From assembly GCA_033961575.1 (NCBI GenBank), contig CM066736.1, positions 81,926,852 through 81,990,851 on the forward strand: a DNA stretch of 64,000 bases, in the 5' to 3' direction. The position numbers and the translations under genes were made by a program. This document shows, piece after piece, positions 21,280 to 32,419 of the stretch. How positions within the stretch are numbered: position 1 is the stretch's first letter; each line of letters opens with the position of its first letter. The notes beneath the pieces were generated by a model. It saw only the letters and a program-made list of their open reading frames with translations. It was not told where the DNA came from and did no database searches. Origin of the DNA: Aselliscus stoliczkanus. Lineage: Eukaryota > Chordata > Mammalia > Chiroptera > Hipposideridae.

Positions 21280-22200
21280 TGGACATAGTCATACCAGACC
21301 CCAAAATAAATAATATTACAAATAAGTGTAAAAGTGAGTGTTATTACTTTAATGTATATATGAAAAAATGAGGTGTTTATTTGAAATTATATATTATTCT
21401 GCATATTTACTTTTCTATTATATAAATGCTATTATTTAAACCAAACAGCTGTAGGGCAATAATTGTGGCAATTAGTAGTAATAAATAGTATGATTAATTA
21501 AATGACATGCATGAAAAAAATATAACAATATTTTTATGTTTTTGTCCTCTGATACAGCAATTTTTTTTAAACTCTTTTAAACTATATTGGAACTTTAAAT
21601 TTTGTAGTCTACATTATTGTGCATCCTTAAATTACATAAATGTACATCCATGTAGAACTTCTTATAAAGAAAGTCAGAAATTCCTGTGAGGTAGGTATCA
21701 TTTATAGAACTACAGCCTTTAAGACATATTTCTGTCATTTAATGGAGTGGTAAAACTGAGTGCAATCAAGCATAATATTCACTTTGACATGTAGTTCTGC
21801 TTTTACAAAGCCCACAAATAGTGATATCTGGCATCACTCCATCGTGATGATAACAAACTCTATTCCCTAAAAAAAAAGCATTGATTAGTTAGGATTTTAC
21901 CTACTAGCAACAGTAGAGTTTTGGACTTGTAGGAATTTGTCTCCTGCTCTCCAGAGGTCCCCATCCATTTTGTATCTACAGGCTTGTTTTAATAGACCTC
22001 TTGTTTATCGTCCAGGTCTTTTGCAACTATACGCTCATCCTATAGACTATCCATATCTACAAATTACATTATTTTTGAACACGCCAAAGTTCATCGGGTA
22101 TCATCTTAAGTTAAACCTCTCTTCCTCTGGCAAAATGGTTTTAGGTATAGAAGTAATTTGAATTTCTGAAAGGGAAGTTGAATTCCAAATAAGTTACAGT
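21280..22200. other. AT-rich DNA, probably partly the 3' flank of the hAT relic
   Basis: No gene. The part from about 21900 could still belong to the 3' noncoding end of the hAT element that lies on the minus strand, but I cannot find its second terminal repeat. Confidence 0.4.
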
Positions 22201-22229
22201 TTTAGGAAAGCCATGAGAAAAAATCACGT

Positions 22230-23634
22230 AACTTGGCTGCCCTTTTCTGGTGACTTTGCCTTTAGTTCTGAAGCAGTCTTATTTCCAAAATATGAGTCAT
22301 CCTTTTCACTGCATGAGTTTTTGTTGCAACCTAAATATAACATCACACAGCTCAGGTGCAGGCAATTCCTTTTCTGAGCTCTTTATGAGCTCTTCAGAGA
22401 TCATCACACAGCTTTACAGAAACAATATATGCATTTCTCTTTTACTATAATCCTTTCTCCATTTTTATCCTCATTAAAATCCGTATTAAAGGAGGATATT
22501 CTTCTTGTCTCAAAAGCTTGAAAATAATTGCCATTATTTTAACCAACATTTTAACATCTCTTCTATAGCAGGCAATGATAGCCTTTTCGTAGGCACATGT
22601 TTAGAGATGTTATTTCCTTCCATTTCTATAAAGCCAAAAATTTCATGAAGTGCTCCTGTACATCTTGAAGAAACTAAGAAGTGATCATAAACTTCCATTC
22701 TTGAAGCCTCCTTTTCGCAGGTAAATCAGTCATACCCCTTCTTATCAGTGGACGCAAGGCGTGTGGGACATTCAGCAAATCTTTTCATTTTCTTTGGTAA
22801 GAAGTCTATAGACTGAGGAGAATCTGCCGAAACATACATTTTACTGTTTGTTGAACATGCAGATCGAGGAGCAAAGTCTAGTTTGTGTTTCAACAAGATA
22901 ACAAGAATCTTTTGTTTTCGGTTTTCTGCAGTGTCATTAAATTTTTCTTACAAACCAAGAAAATAGTTTGAAACTGCACTTTTCAAATCAAAGTACTTCA
23001 GAGCAAGGGGAGTCTTAATTTTTGTTGCTAGGATTCAATGTGTCACTCACCATACTGGGTAGAAAACATGATGGTTGTTAAAATCTCACAGAAACAGCTC
23101 TGCTCTGTGAGGAGCCAACTCATCTGTTAGCAAAATTTCTTCTTTTGTTTGTCACAGTACAATTCAGTTGCAATCTGTTAATCAGGAAATGTAACTTTAC
23201 TAAGTTTCATAGAAAAATCAAGGGAACAATAAGATAATGTGTGTTTATTCACAAAGTATTCCCAGGCTAATTCAACAGCCTTCATTTTCTCCTGAGTATT
23301 GATACCTTTTTTTGGGAGATTGCAAAGAAAACGATTATTTTAGAAGTCCTTGCTTGGCTTATCCCAAACTTCTGAGATTCAAGTCTCACAGATTCATATT
23401 TCTTTCTCTATTGTTCCCAAATTCCTGTATATTGTGTATATGCTGTATATATTTCTTTCTGTTTATTGTACAATATGCCTTGTTTGGATCTTTTTCTACC
23501 CTAATCCATTTGTATGTGTTCTTCTGTCAGCCAACAAAAGAACATAGTCATTTAATTTTCTTTTTTGGTGTCTGCTGGGTTATGCTGGCATTTGTATTTT
23601 TATCATTTTCCTCATCTGATCTCTTAGAAAACAT
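22230..23634 (-). pseudogene. hAT-superfamily transposase gene, broken
   Basis: Read on the minus strand, this is a transposase relic in N- to C-terminal order. The ATG at 23634 opens MFSKRSDEENDKNTNA and QQTPKKKIK. This is followed by CSFVG, YKW, and DPNKAYCTI (to about 23435), which resembles a BED-type zinc finger start. After a degenerate gap come QEKMKAVELAWEYFVNKHTL and SYCSLDFSMKLSKVTFPD (about 23290-23180), LALKYFDLKSAVSNYFLGL (about 23010-22955), and VILLKHKLDFAPRSACSTNS. Then come EVYDHFLVSSRCTGALHEIF, HVPTKRLSLPAIE (22600-22561) and LLRQEEYPPLI. The last part, towards 22230, has a weak FW/K-rich hAT C-terminus. Several stops and frameshifts break it. The layout is that of a hAT transposase of roughly 500-600 residues, not a host gene. 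Confidence 0.8.
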
Positions 23635-23755
23635 GGTCGCAATATTCACAATGTAAAAGATTAAACTGGCACTATCTTGATGCAAAGTACAGCAGTCATT
23701 GTACAGCAAAACCAGCGATGGATAGACTGCTAGCACTATGATCACAATGCACTTA

Positions 23756-23789
23756 AGTTGCACCCTTAAATGACATACTGGGAGCACTG
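23756..23789 (-). repeat. Candidate 5' terminal repeat of the hAT relic
   Basis: On the minus strand this reads CAGTGCTCCCAGTATGTCAT, a hAT-like CAGTG start about 150 bases upstream of the transposase ATG. The partner at the other end was not found by eye. Confidence 0.4.
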
Positions 23790-24469
23790 AAACAATGTGA
23801 ACTGAAAATCATGGCTGCCAACATCAGCGATCAGGGGTAAGATTAGCAACATGAACCACCTGATCTAGTCCATATCCATTTGACACTAATAAATGTATTG
23901 CTCTCAGCCTCCCCCATTTTTTCATGCCGTCATACTGGTTTTGCATTTTTCCCCTGACCTTTTGAACCCATCTTTGAAAAGTGTGGCTTTTTGTGAATCC
24001 TGGGAAAGAGTTTCTTGGAACATGGTACTGTCAGTGGTAAAACTGGAAGGGTCCTGGGCAACTGGAATGATTGGTCACCCTGTTTATTGGCACAGCTGTA
24101 ATGTTTATTACTGCACTTCCATGCCACCGTAGTAGCTCTGAGCTGAACTGCTTGTCTGTGACTGTGGTCTGATTACCTAGAGTCAGATGTCCAGACATAA
24201 TGCCAGGTGGGAGAAACGGGGCTGTCAGGAGGGAGCTGCTCTGGATTGTGAGGCTTAGATGATGCATTTGGCTAGTTCAAGCAAAGGTTGTCTAGGACAT
24301 GGTAAAGGCACTCATATATTCTATTACTTTTGAAATTATAATGACTCTAAAGTTCAAAAATTATTAAGCAGCAGATAGTAAAGACTAAACTCCTTAGCAG
24401 GGCATCAATATTGCTCTGTTGAGTTAACATCTGTCTAACTCCAGGGTTTTCTTTGGCCTTGACACGTTT

Positions 24470-24890
24470 GCAACCCAAGATGTAGCTAGAGAGCTACATT
24501 TTCCTAGCACACCATGTTCTGCCATTCTCCTATCAAGGGGCTTGCTTTCCTCTCTCTCCAAAATGCCCTTTCTCTACCTCTCTGCTTAGTTAACTTCTAC
24601 CCATCTTATCATTTGTAGGTAATAAGTTACTTTCTCAAGTAAGTCTAACCTCACCCCCAGCCTGGGATGGATGCCTCTCTTACCTGGGATCTATGCTTAT
24701 TCTCATGCTTGCAACACCCTATGATAATTGTTTGTCTCTGTTACTGCATTTTGAAGGCAAATATTCTGGTCTTCACCTTTTATCACCAGTATCTGGGGTT
24801 ACTTGTGACTTGTTGAAAGGTCTTAATAAATGCTTGATGACAGACTTGAATGAGTAAATGACTGATTAGATAAATGAATGAATGAATGTC
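24470..24890 (+). repeat. L2 LINE 3' end
   Basis: GCACACCATGTTCTGCCATT, TCTCTCCAAAATGCCC, TTTGAAGGCAAATATTCTGG and GTCTTAATAAATGCTTGATG represent about 400 bases of sense L2, ending in GAATGAATGAATG. Confidence 0.75.
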
Positions 24891-25296
24891 AAAAACTGTT
24901 ACAAACTGCCATAATAATATGAGAAATTTTTATCACCTGAACACATATGAGCTCTTTAGTAATCTATACATACCATATTCAATAGAACCTTTCAATCATT
25001 ATGACTAAACTGTTTTTAAAAGAATTAAAGCCCTGCATGAATAAACTTATGGTATCGGGTTAACCACACGAAACTACTATTTTTGTAAGTTTAAAATGGC
25101 TGGATATCAGCGATTCAATATCATTTAATATAAAAGGTACTATTCAGGAAAAGTATCTTTAACAAACATTAGAAGTTGCCATAGTTCAGGGAATAACCCT
25201 CCTTATTTAAAATGCCTCCTTATTTAAAAGGACTTTCAAGGTAGACTATTGCAATCCCAATTGTTACCCTAAAAAAAATTAGTAGTAATTAAAAAA

Positions 25297-25331
<35 letters not shown>

Positions 25332-25735
25332 AATCACTAATACCAAAAAAACTGGTCTTGACATTATGATCTGGATAATATGGAGATGAGGGCTCCCCAT
25401 TTTATACCACAATTGCTCAGAAATGCTGTAGCATTCATCACAAAATTGTCTAAAAGCTAAAGAATAACAAATAGGTTGGAGATGACCCAATGCACTGCAT
25501 GAACTATGTCATTAGATCTATATGGTAGGGCCAGCAGACATGGTTTGTTTCTGTGCAGTGGGTGCCATAAATCTCCCACAACCAAAGGCACACCCTAGAC
25601 ATTCTGGATTTTTAAATTTTAAACCACAAAAGGAGAGCACAAGTTTATTCTCCCACTTAACTGTTTAATAATATCGCATTGGATGGTTAACAAAGGAAAC
25701 CACTGTTTTGTTTCTTTTTTTTTAAGAATGTAAAT
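24891..25735. other. AT-rich DNA with a (TAAA)n tract at 25291-25332
   Basis: About ten AAAT units are present and no gene. The tract is not attached to a recognisable SINE body. Confidence 0.6.
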
Positions 25736-25744
25736 TTTTATCAT

Positions 25745-26285
25745 GGCAATGTATTTGTTTTCTGTTACCACTATAACAGATTACCACAAAGTTTGGGGCT
25801 TAAAACAACACCCATTTATTGCCTCACATTTCTTTAGAACAAAAGTTTTGAACGTTCATTGTATCACAAGATTGAAATCAAGGTGCGTGGGGCTGTGTTC
25901 CCATCTGAAACTCAAGATTGTTTTCCAAGCTCAATTAGGTTGTTAGCAGAATTCATTTATTTGTGGATGAAGAACTGGGATCCCTGTTTCCCTGTTGGCT
26001 GTTAGCTGGGGTCACCCTCTTATCAAAAAAGTAGAGGCCACCTGTATTCTTCTCACAGGACCCACTGCAATTTCAAATCAGCAATGGCACATTTCCAACT
26101 TCAGAAGCAAATTTTTCATGCTTTGAATCTCTCTTACTTCCCCTTCTGCCACCAGTCAAAGAAAGAAAGCTATCTGTTTTTAAAGGATTTATGTGATTAG
26201 ATTAGACCCACCTAAATAGTCTGACTATTAATCTTAATTCCATCTAAGAATCCCTTTGGCCATTTAATAGTAACATAATCAAAGT
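25745..26285 (-). repeat. MaLR-type (MLT1-like) LTR, antisense
   Basis: TTCTGTTACCACTATAACAG, TTAAAACAACACCCATTTAT, GATTGAAATCAAGGTGCGTG, CAGCAATGGCACATTTCCAA, GGATTTATGTGATTAGATTA and the CCCTTTGGCCATTTAATAG end follow the reverse of an MLT1-class LTR. No internal sequence is attached. Confidence 0.65.
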
Positions 26286-26289
26286 GTTA

Positions 26290-27135
26290 TTTCTGTTGTT
26301 CATTGACTTGGTCAATATATATTTGAACATCTTCTCTGTACCAGGAACCATCAGAAGCTCTTTGGATAGAATCTCTGCCATAAGTGAGTTTATAATTCAG
26401 TAGAGAAATATACAAATAACTAGTTGTTTATGATACAGCGTGTTAAGTGATGTGCTAGAGTTAAAACATGGTGGACTATGGGGACACACAGCACTGGCAG
26501 ATGAGCCAGAAAAGTGTGTTGGGTGCCAATTATCATGTGTATGTGTCAAAAATATTTTTGTTTTGGCAGAAAGTTGGTTATATTATAGTGCAGCTTGTTA
26601 AGAGTGGAACCTAACAGATTGTAAGGGAACTATTAACCAAATATTTTATGCAGTGTCAAAGGCACAGAGAAGTGATAAATACAGAAAAGGCAAAGTTTCC
26701 GCTCAATGAAACAGGCAAACACAGCTGAACATATGACATCGCTCTCTTTTGACACAGTATGCACTCATATATTCCTGCTGTAAAGAGCTGTGATTCGAGA
26801 GGTGACTTTAACATATGGTGATATGTTTACATGATAGGTAGATTCAGGTTTTTTAGCTAAAGTCTAAATCCTCTTTTTCAAATCAATTTATTGCAGTTTT
26901 TTCAATTATTCTCCAAATTATTTTGGCTTTCCTCTCTGCAAACCCTTTATATTTTAGGAGTTGGATGTGTGTGTGTGTGTGTGTGTGTGTGCTCGCGCGC
27001 ATGTGGGGGGGCATAGTTTAGTATAATTACTGACTCTTAATAATGCCACACATGACAGAGAAATGTTTGTTTCTAACTCCAGTATAAAATTTCTTTGGTT
27101 AGTCTTTAAACTGTTTTTACAATTGATTCTCTGGC
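26290..27135. other. No gene; L2-like piece and a (GT)n microsatellite
   Basis: 26300-26520 (GGAACCATCAGAAGC, AGTTTATAATTCAGTAGAGA) looks like an antisense L2 tail. A (GT)n tract lies at 26967-26991, followed by GCTCGCGCGCATG, the only CpG-dense spot nearby. Confidence 0.5.
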
Positions 27136-27139
27136 AATC

Positions 27140-27290
27140 CCCAGAAAACAGCCTGTTGCAGAGGATACCCTGAGAAAGTTACTTAATTTCTGTGGATCTC
27201 AACATCTTCATCCATGTTAGGACAATTCTAGCCATCGTTCAGGGCTTTTATTATATTGAGTATTATAAGTATTACAATCATTGAAAGAAA
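27140..27290 (+). repeat. MIR SINE fragment
   Basis: GAGAAAGTTACTTAATTTCT, TGTGGATCTCAACATCTTCA and ATTATAAGTATTACAATCAT match the MIR core and 3' half loosely. Confidence 0.6.
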
Positions 27291-27599
27291 TAATTCTCGA
27301 GAAAATAAAGCATTTAGTTACATTTTATTGGCACCAAAAAAAAAAAAAAGTCTAGGTGGTATGCACAAAAATGCAAAATAAAATGTGTCATATGAAAAAG
27401 ATGCTTGTAAATTTATATGCATGTAAATATGTAAGACTTTATTATGACAGACAAGTCTGTTGTAATACACACTGTCTCCCAATCCTTCTGGCAAACTTTT
27501 CAATTATGTTAGCACTGACACATTCTGGGCATAGAATTTCAGAAGAAAGGATTTTTTTTTTTTAATTTGAAAAAAAAATCTCAAAGGCTCTGATGCTGT

Positions 27600-28110
27600 A
27601 GATGTACTTGAATTAAATGTTTACTGAATCTGTCCTGTATATACCACAGTCTCCTGGGCACTGTAGATTAAAAAAAAAAAAAAAAAAGAATGAAGCAGGA
27701 ACCCTGACCTCAAGAGAAGTTGCAGGCTGGAGCACAGGTTCTCTACAAATGCACGCGCTAAGTTTTTTTTTCCACAAGTAATTGGTAACACAAGGTAGTT
27801 TTATATAATTCCAGAGTTCCTGAAAGATTTACATGTTCGTATTATAAAGGGCATCCAAGGTTTCCCCTAGAAAATCGGAAACCACAGCCTAGTGAATTTT
27901 TTTTTTTTTAAAAAGCCGGGGGTGGCAAAAACAGTTTCTTTCCATGTGTTTTATTTGAATCATCTTCATAATCATTAGCCACTTCAATAATTATAGGTCT
28001 TATATGTCACCCAGTCAGTAGCCACCCTGCTTTGCAGAGGGCCCTGTGTGTGTCACTGAGAAAACATAATGAGCAAGACAGGCATGTTCACAGCCTCCAA
28101 GGACTTCATT
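27600..28110 (-). repeat. L2-like antisense pieces around poly(A)/poly(T) runs
   Basis: TTAAATGTTTACTGAATCTG with GGAACCCTGACCTCAAGAGA (27615-27720), and AACATAATGAGCAAGACAGG with CAGCCTCCAAGGACTTCATT (28060-28110), are weak reversed L2 tails. Homopolymer runs at 27667 and 27898 interrupt them. Confidence 0.5.
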
Positions 28111-29340
28111 GTGCTTTATATTATTCCCTTTGGCTGTTGACCTTCTAGAAAATCATGTAAAAGGCGATTGCTGAGTAGCAGGTACACATTTCATAAATAC
28201 TGATTCATGGAGGGTAAAAGTGTAACTCCGTTTTCCTATAACGCATTGCAGGGTTTGGATTCCAAGCTGTTCACACCTGATCAGAAACTGAATCTGGTCA
28301 CTTTCAGATAAACTCAGCATATTGCAGTGATTTTTTTAGTCTATCAGGGGTATTGTCCAATCAGGTTCTGTTTAGACTTCCTCTTAGATGTGTCTCCCTC
28401 CTGCTTCCCTCTGACATTGACTGAAAGTTCTAGAAGGCTTGTTCTGCTGCTGGCACAGTGCAGCTAAGGGGATCCCTTTGTGCTAGAACTTCACCTGCAT
28501 TGGTCTCGTGCTGGGCTTCCATTCCCAATGCCATCCCCTGTGCATTCAGCCCAAGGAGCTGAGTAACTGCTGGGAAGACTTTAGGCACCTATAAGTTTCC
28601 CTGGCACTGACCCCTGTGCAGATATCACCGTACTCTCACCCCTAAATCCCAGGCCGGGGGGACTACTCACATGGTGCCTTTTTGATATGCATTCCCTTGG
28701 TTTGTCTTGCCATGGATTTCAATTTCAATTTCTCCTGTATCATTCAGTTACTCACTTGTGACAGAAAAATCCAGGCTCATCAGTGGTTCAGATCACTCTA
28801 ACACTCCTCATTGACATTCACCTCACAGAGGTACAGAGAAGGCTACAGAAGACCCAGGTTGTCTCTTCTTTTGAATCCGCCAAATTTCAAAGGGAAATTC
28901 TCTCACACTTCTGCATTCCTCTTCCTCATCTGCCCTTAAGCCCAAGTAGGCAAGGCTGAAAGACAGATCCACAAGGCAGCTTTCTTTAACTCTGTGTCCT
29001 CTTTAACTCTCTTCACTTATTCCAATCTAGAATGGTTTTGTCGTCTGGAACTTGGGGGGAGCAACATCGCTTTGTGGGTCCATCTCCCCTTTCAGATTGT
29101 TTCCTTCATTTATGTGGATAAAGGATTTTCATTTTAGAAGGTCTCCATTGACTGTTTTTTATTATTGTTCTAGAATGATGGCAACCTCATTGTCACATCA
29201 GGATTATAGACTGTTACAGAGAGGAAGGTATCCTTAAATGACTGAAATGATTATCCTGCTATTATTAAAGCATAAAGAGTTGTATAGAGATAAGGAACTA
29301 AAAGCCTCTTTTCTGTATTCCTACAATACCATGTCCACAT
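28111..29340. other. No gene or confident repeat
   Basis: Higher GC than its surroundings and free of clear repeats. No open frame carries a recognised domain. Confidence 0.45.
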
Positions 29341-29344
29341 TTCT

Positions 29345-29480
29345 CTTAGTCACTTACCTGATTTGTTGAAAACCTACTTCTTCAGTTTCCACCACTAAAC
29401 TCTAATTTCTTCAAGGAAAAAGGGGGCATGCTTTACTCACTTTTTTTTTTTAAACCCCAGTGCCTAGAAAAGTGCTTTAC
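29345..29480 (+). repeat. L2 LINE 3' UTR fragment
   Basis: AACTCTAATTTCTTCAAGGA and ACCCCAGTGCCTAGAAAAGT are the L2 3' UTR in sense. Confidence 0.6.
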
Positions 29481-29484
29481 ATTG

Positions 29485-29715
29485 CTGGGTACTATAATTG
29501 CCCACATTTATTTAGCTCTTGGTGAGTGCTCTGCACTGGGTTGAAGGCTTTACAAACATGATGCCTTTTGATTTGCACAATCCCATGAGGCAGGTAGCAT
29601 GGCGGTGTGTCACATCTGAGGAACCAAAGATCTGGGAGCTTTCCTCAGGGGAAAGAGATTACAAAGAATGACGGCAGAGATGAAACCCAAGCTTAACCTC
29701 AGTAGCATACTGCCT
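29485..29715 (-). repeat. MIR SINE, antisense
   Basis: CATTTATTTAGCTCTTGGTG, AATCCCATGAGGCAGGTAGC and GACGGCAGAGATGAAACCCA keep the reversed MIR order. Confidence 0.75.
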
Positions 29716-30025
29716 CTAAGTTAATATTTAAGTATATAGAACCCACATTCTAAATCCGTTCAGTTCTAAACATCTGCCCCATCAGACTATGTGTTGGACT
29801 TATCTGGGAACTCTACTATAACAGGTAAGCTGTCTGATTTAAAATGCTTGTATCTCCAAACCTAGCAAAGTGCTTAGATTGTAGACTTTTTTCTTGTTTT
29901 ATTAACTCAACTGAATTTATTTACTTTATATTAGGATACTAGAAATGGCATTTCTGATTTTGAATGCTTCCATAACTTTTATTTTTCTACACAATTTAAA
30001 TTAATTTTTATTTTGGGTATAATTT
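29716..30025. other. No gene or confident repeat
   Basis: AT-rich sequence only. Confidence 0.4.
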
Positions 30026-30029
30026 GTGG

Positions 30030-30290
30030 ACGGCTATGTGGACATGACAACAGTAAGATACATACATCCAAGGGAGCTCATAGTCTAGTGGTGGAGATAA
30101 GCATATAGACTGAGGACAGTGATTCCTTAATTGCAATCTAGAGCTTATATGCAAGGTACAGAGTTATCCCAAAGAAAATTTAACTTTATCTGTGGTGGGG
30201 AAAAGGGATGTGGAGGTCAAAAAATGATTCTTACAGGAGTGGCTTAGAAAAGCAATTTAGGCAGAAATATCAATGAGGGTCTTGGGAGCC
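30030..30290 (-). repeat. L2 LINE, antisense
   Basis: GGGAGCTCATAGTCTAGTGG, AAGCATATAGACTGAGG and CTTACAGGAGTGGCTTAGAA recall the reversed L2 3' region. Confidence 0.6.
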
Positions 30291-30513
30291 AAGTCTCTAT
30301 ACAGCAGTCAATTCCCTTAAGAATGTCTCAGTCAACTTGGGGACTGCCTCTTGCTTGAGATTCAGTAATATGTGTGTGTGCATGAGCTGGTTTCTCTGAA
30401 AATCCTGAACCAGGGCCACAAATGCTAACTAGACTCAAGCATAAAGATTAATAGTAAACAGGCTGTTTATGTAATATTAATTTATTCTATCCCATCCCAT
30501 CCATTACTTAAGG

Positions 30514-30514
<1 letters not shown>

Positions 30515-30564
<50 letters not shown>

Positions 30565-30632
30565 AATTTTAAATATATATATATTTATATAAATTTTAAA
30601 TATTATATATATATATAAATTTAAAATATACA
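30515..30632 (+). repeat. (TA)n tract with self-complementary AAATTT blocks
   Basis: About 40 bases of alternating TA are followed by two copies of TTTATATAAATTTTAAATAT and more TA. The block is nearly palindromic and can fold or extrude. Confidence 0.9.
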
Positions 30633-30639
30633 TAAAGGC

Positions 30640-31625
30640 AAACAAAGAAGAAAATGGAGAATGAGGATTAATATGAAAATATGAAGCCACATATAATATT
30701 GATGCATAAAATATTCTGCTATTTAAGTCCTGTGTTTCTAGAATTGGGTCACGGGTTAGATTGTAAGCTTTCTAGTAGCTAATCAAAGAGGGAACTACAA
30801 AATCCCCAGTGCCCATAAAATAAAAAAATAGAATAGATACACAGGAGCAACATCACTATTTATTCCTGTTATGGTAACCAGAGAAAATTCAGGTCAATGT
30901 ATAATGTGATAAGCAACATTTTCAACAATATTCTTACAGTGGATATTCTGAGTAGTTCAAAAGTTATGTCTTTTGTTTCGTTTTTTCACATTGTCACTAA
31001 GTATTGATGGCATCAAACTAAGTCGCAGTTCAGTAGATACACATCTACTGGGAGATCAAGTGAGAAAACCCCTGCTATGTATATATTCTCTGTTCTTTTG
31101 GAATAATCCAACAATGGACTTCAGTGCGCAGTAATAGTCTTAGGCTATCCAGTAACAACACCATTTCTGTTCACCAAGCTTTTGATAAATATTGACAGGC
31201 AGTATATTTGAGGTTATATTTCCCAAATAACAATGTACATGTTAATTTTATCTTTTTGGGTGAATTCAGATGCTTTAGAAGTCATCTGAACTGGAAGCAG
31301 GATTCATATCCTCTCATGAAAGAGGAACACCTGAGAAAGTCTTGGTCTAACCATATAGAATTCCTACCTCTAATTTCAGGTTATGAAGCAGAATCCATGA
31401 GCGAGGTAAAGACAATTAAGATTTTTCTCAACATTTAATGTTGGTTCAATCCAGTATTCCAGCAAATAGACAATTGAGAATCCAGAGAATTCAAATTTTG
31501 GGCATCGTCAACACAATTCCAGTATTTGTTTATTCATTCATTTAGTTAGCCATTCAACAAATAATGTGCTTTTAGCATCCAGGATCTTTAAATCAATTAT
31601 AACTAAGCCTCCTGCCACTCAGGAC
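30640..31625. other. AT-rich DNA, no gene
   Basis: Nothing recognised up to the mariner. A 76-codon open frame at 31208 has no known motif. An ATTCATTCATTTAGTTAGCC stretch near 31534 resembles an antisense L2 tail start. Confidence 0.45.
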
Positions 31626-31629
31626 TTTC

Positions 31630-32260
31630 TGCATGATGTGATAAAAAGTACAAGTAAATGTTTAAATTTAAAAAATTACAGTAAAAGACACACTGTCGTT
31701 AATCCCCATAAAATTCTTCTCCTCGCTTTGAACACACTTATCCCATTGTTCTTGCCATTTTCTGAAGCAGTTCTGGAGTCCCCTTCCATGAGTGTCTTTA
31801 TGAGCATCTAAGAAATGAGGTGTGTAGAAAATGGCCTGAGAAATGGGCATTCAGTTTCATCCTCCATCATGACAATGCTCCGTGTCACACATCGCTTCTG
31901 TTATAGCAATTTATGTCAAATAAAAACATTATGATTTTTCCTTATCCACTTTATTCACTGGATCTGGCACCATGTGAATTCTGGCTCCTCCCCAAAGTCA
32001 AAATGACCATGAAAGGTAAACATTTTGAAGCAATTCAGGACATCAAGGCAGCTACGACAGCACAACTAAAGACACTCATGAAAGAGGACTTCCAGAACTG
32101 CTTCAGAAAGTGGCAAGAATGATGGGGTAACTGTGTTTGAAGCCAGGGGGAGTATTTTGAGGGGGATTAATGGCAATATGTCTTTTACTGTAATAACTTT
32201 TTTTTGTTTTGTTTTGTTTTTACTTTAAACATTCACCATCTTTTTTGATCACATCTCGTA
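31630..32260 (+). mobile_element. Mariner-derived element with inverted-duplicated 3' end
   Basis: The right end ATTCACCATCTTTTTTGATC plus ACATCTCGTA and the left end GCATGATGTGATAAAAAGTA are mariner-type inverted repeats. The similarity continues inwards: 31631-31808 is the reverse complement, diverged, of about 32067-32260. It includes the end of the transposase frame (TTCTGAAGCAGTTCTGGA against TCCAGAACTGCTTCAGAA) and the 3' UTR (TTACAGTAAAAGAC). The genuine mariner 5' half is therefore missing and replaced by a second, inverted 3' end. Between the arms remain about 260 bases of coding sequence. Confidence 0.85.
31864..32122 (+). pseudogene. Mariner transposase C-terminal fragment
   Basis: The frame reads HHDNAPCHTS, then YSLDLAPCEFWLLPKVKMTM, then AIQDIKAATTAQLKTL and FQNCFRKWQE, which is the C-terminal third of a mariner transposase. 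The second catalytic Asp is at 31871-31873. The third catalytic position, 34 residues on (31976-31978), is GAA (Glu), where mariners normally have Asp. A TAG lies between them. The DNA-binding domain and first Asp are absent, so there is no activity. Confidence 0.85.
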
Positions 32261-32300
32261 TGCACCCATAGAATGATTAAATTAAAAATAGAGGGTCCTC

Positions 32301-32410
32301 GGGCTGGCCAAGTGGCACGGTGGTTAAGCGCTGGCTTGGGAAGCCAGTGGCCCCAGTTTAGGTTCCACATATGAGGGCCAGTGACACTGCCCTCAAAAAA
32401 AAAGAAAAAA
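32301..32410 (+). mobile_element. tRNA-derived SINE, short form
   Basis: The head GGGCTGGCCAAGTGGCACGG, GGTTAAGCGCTGGCTTGGG and GAGGGCCAGTGACACTGCCC are followed by poly(A). Flanks ATAGAGGGTCCTC before and ATAGTGTCCTC after are a target duplication. It landed just beyond the mariner. Confidence 0.92.
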
Positions 32411-32419
32411 ATAGTGTCC

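Noticed and set aside
31668..31850. Minus-strand 60-codon frame resembling the mariner C-terminus
   Set aside because: It is the inverted duplicate of the mariner 3' end and not a second gene.
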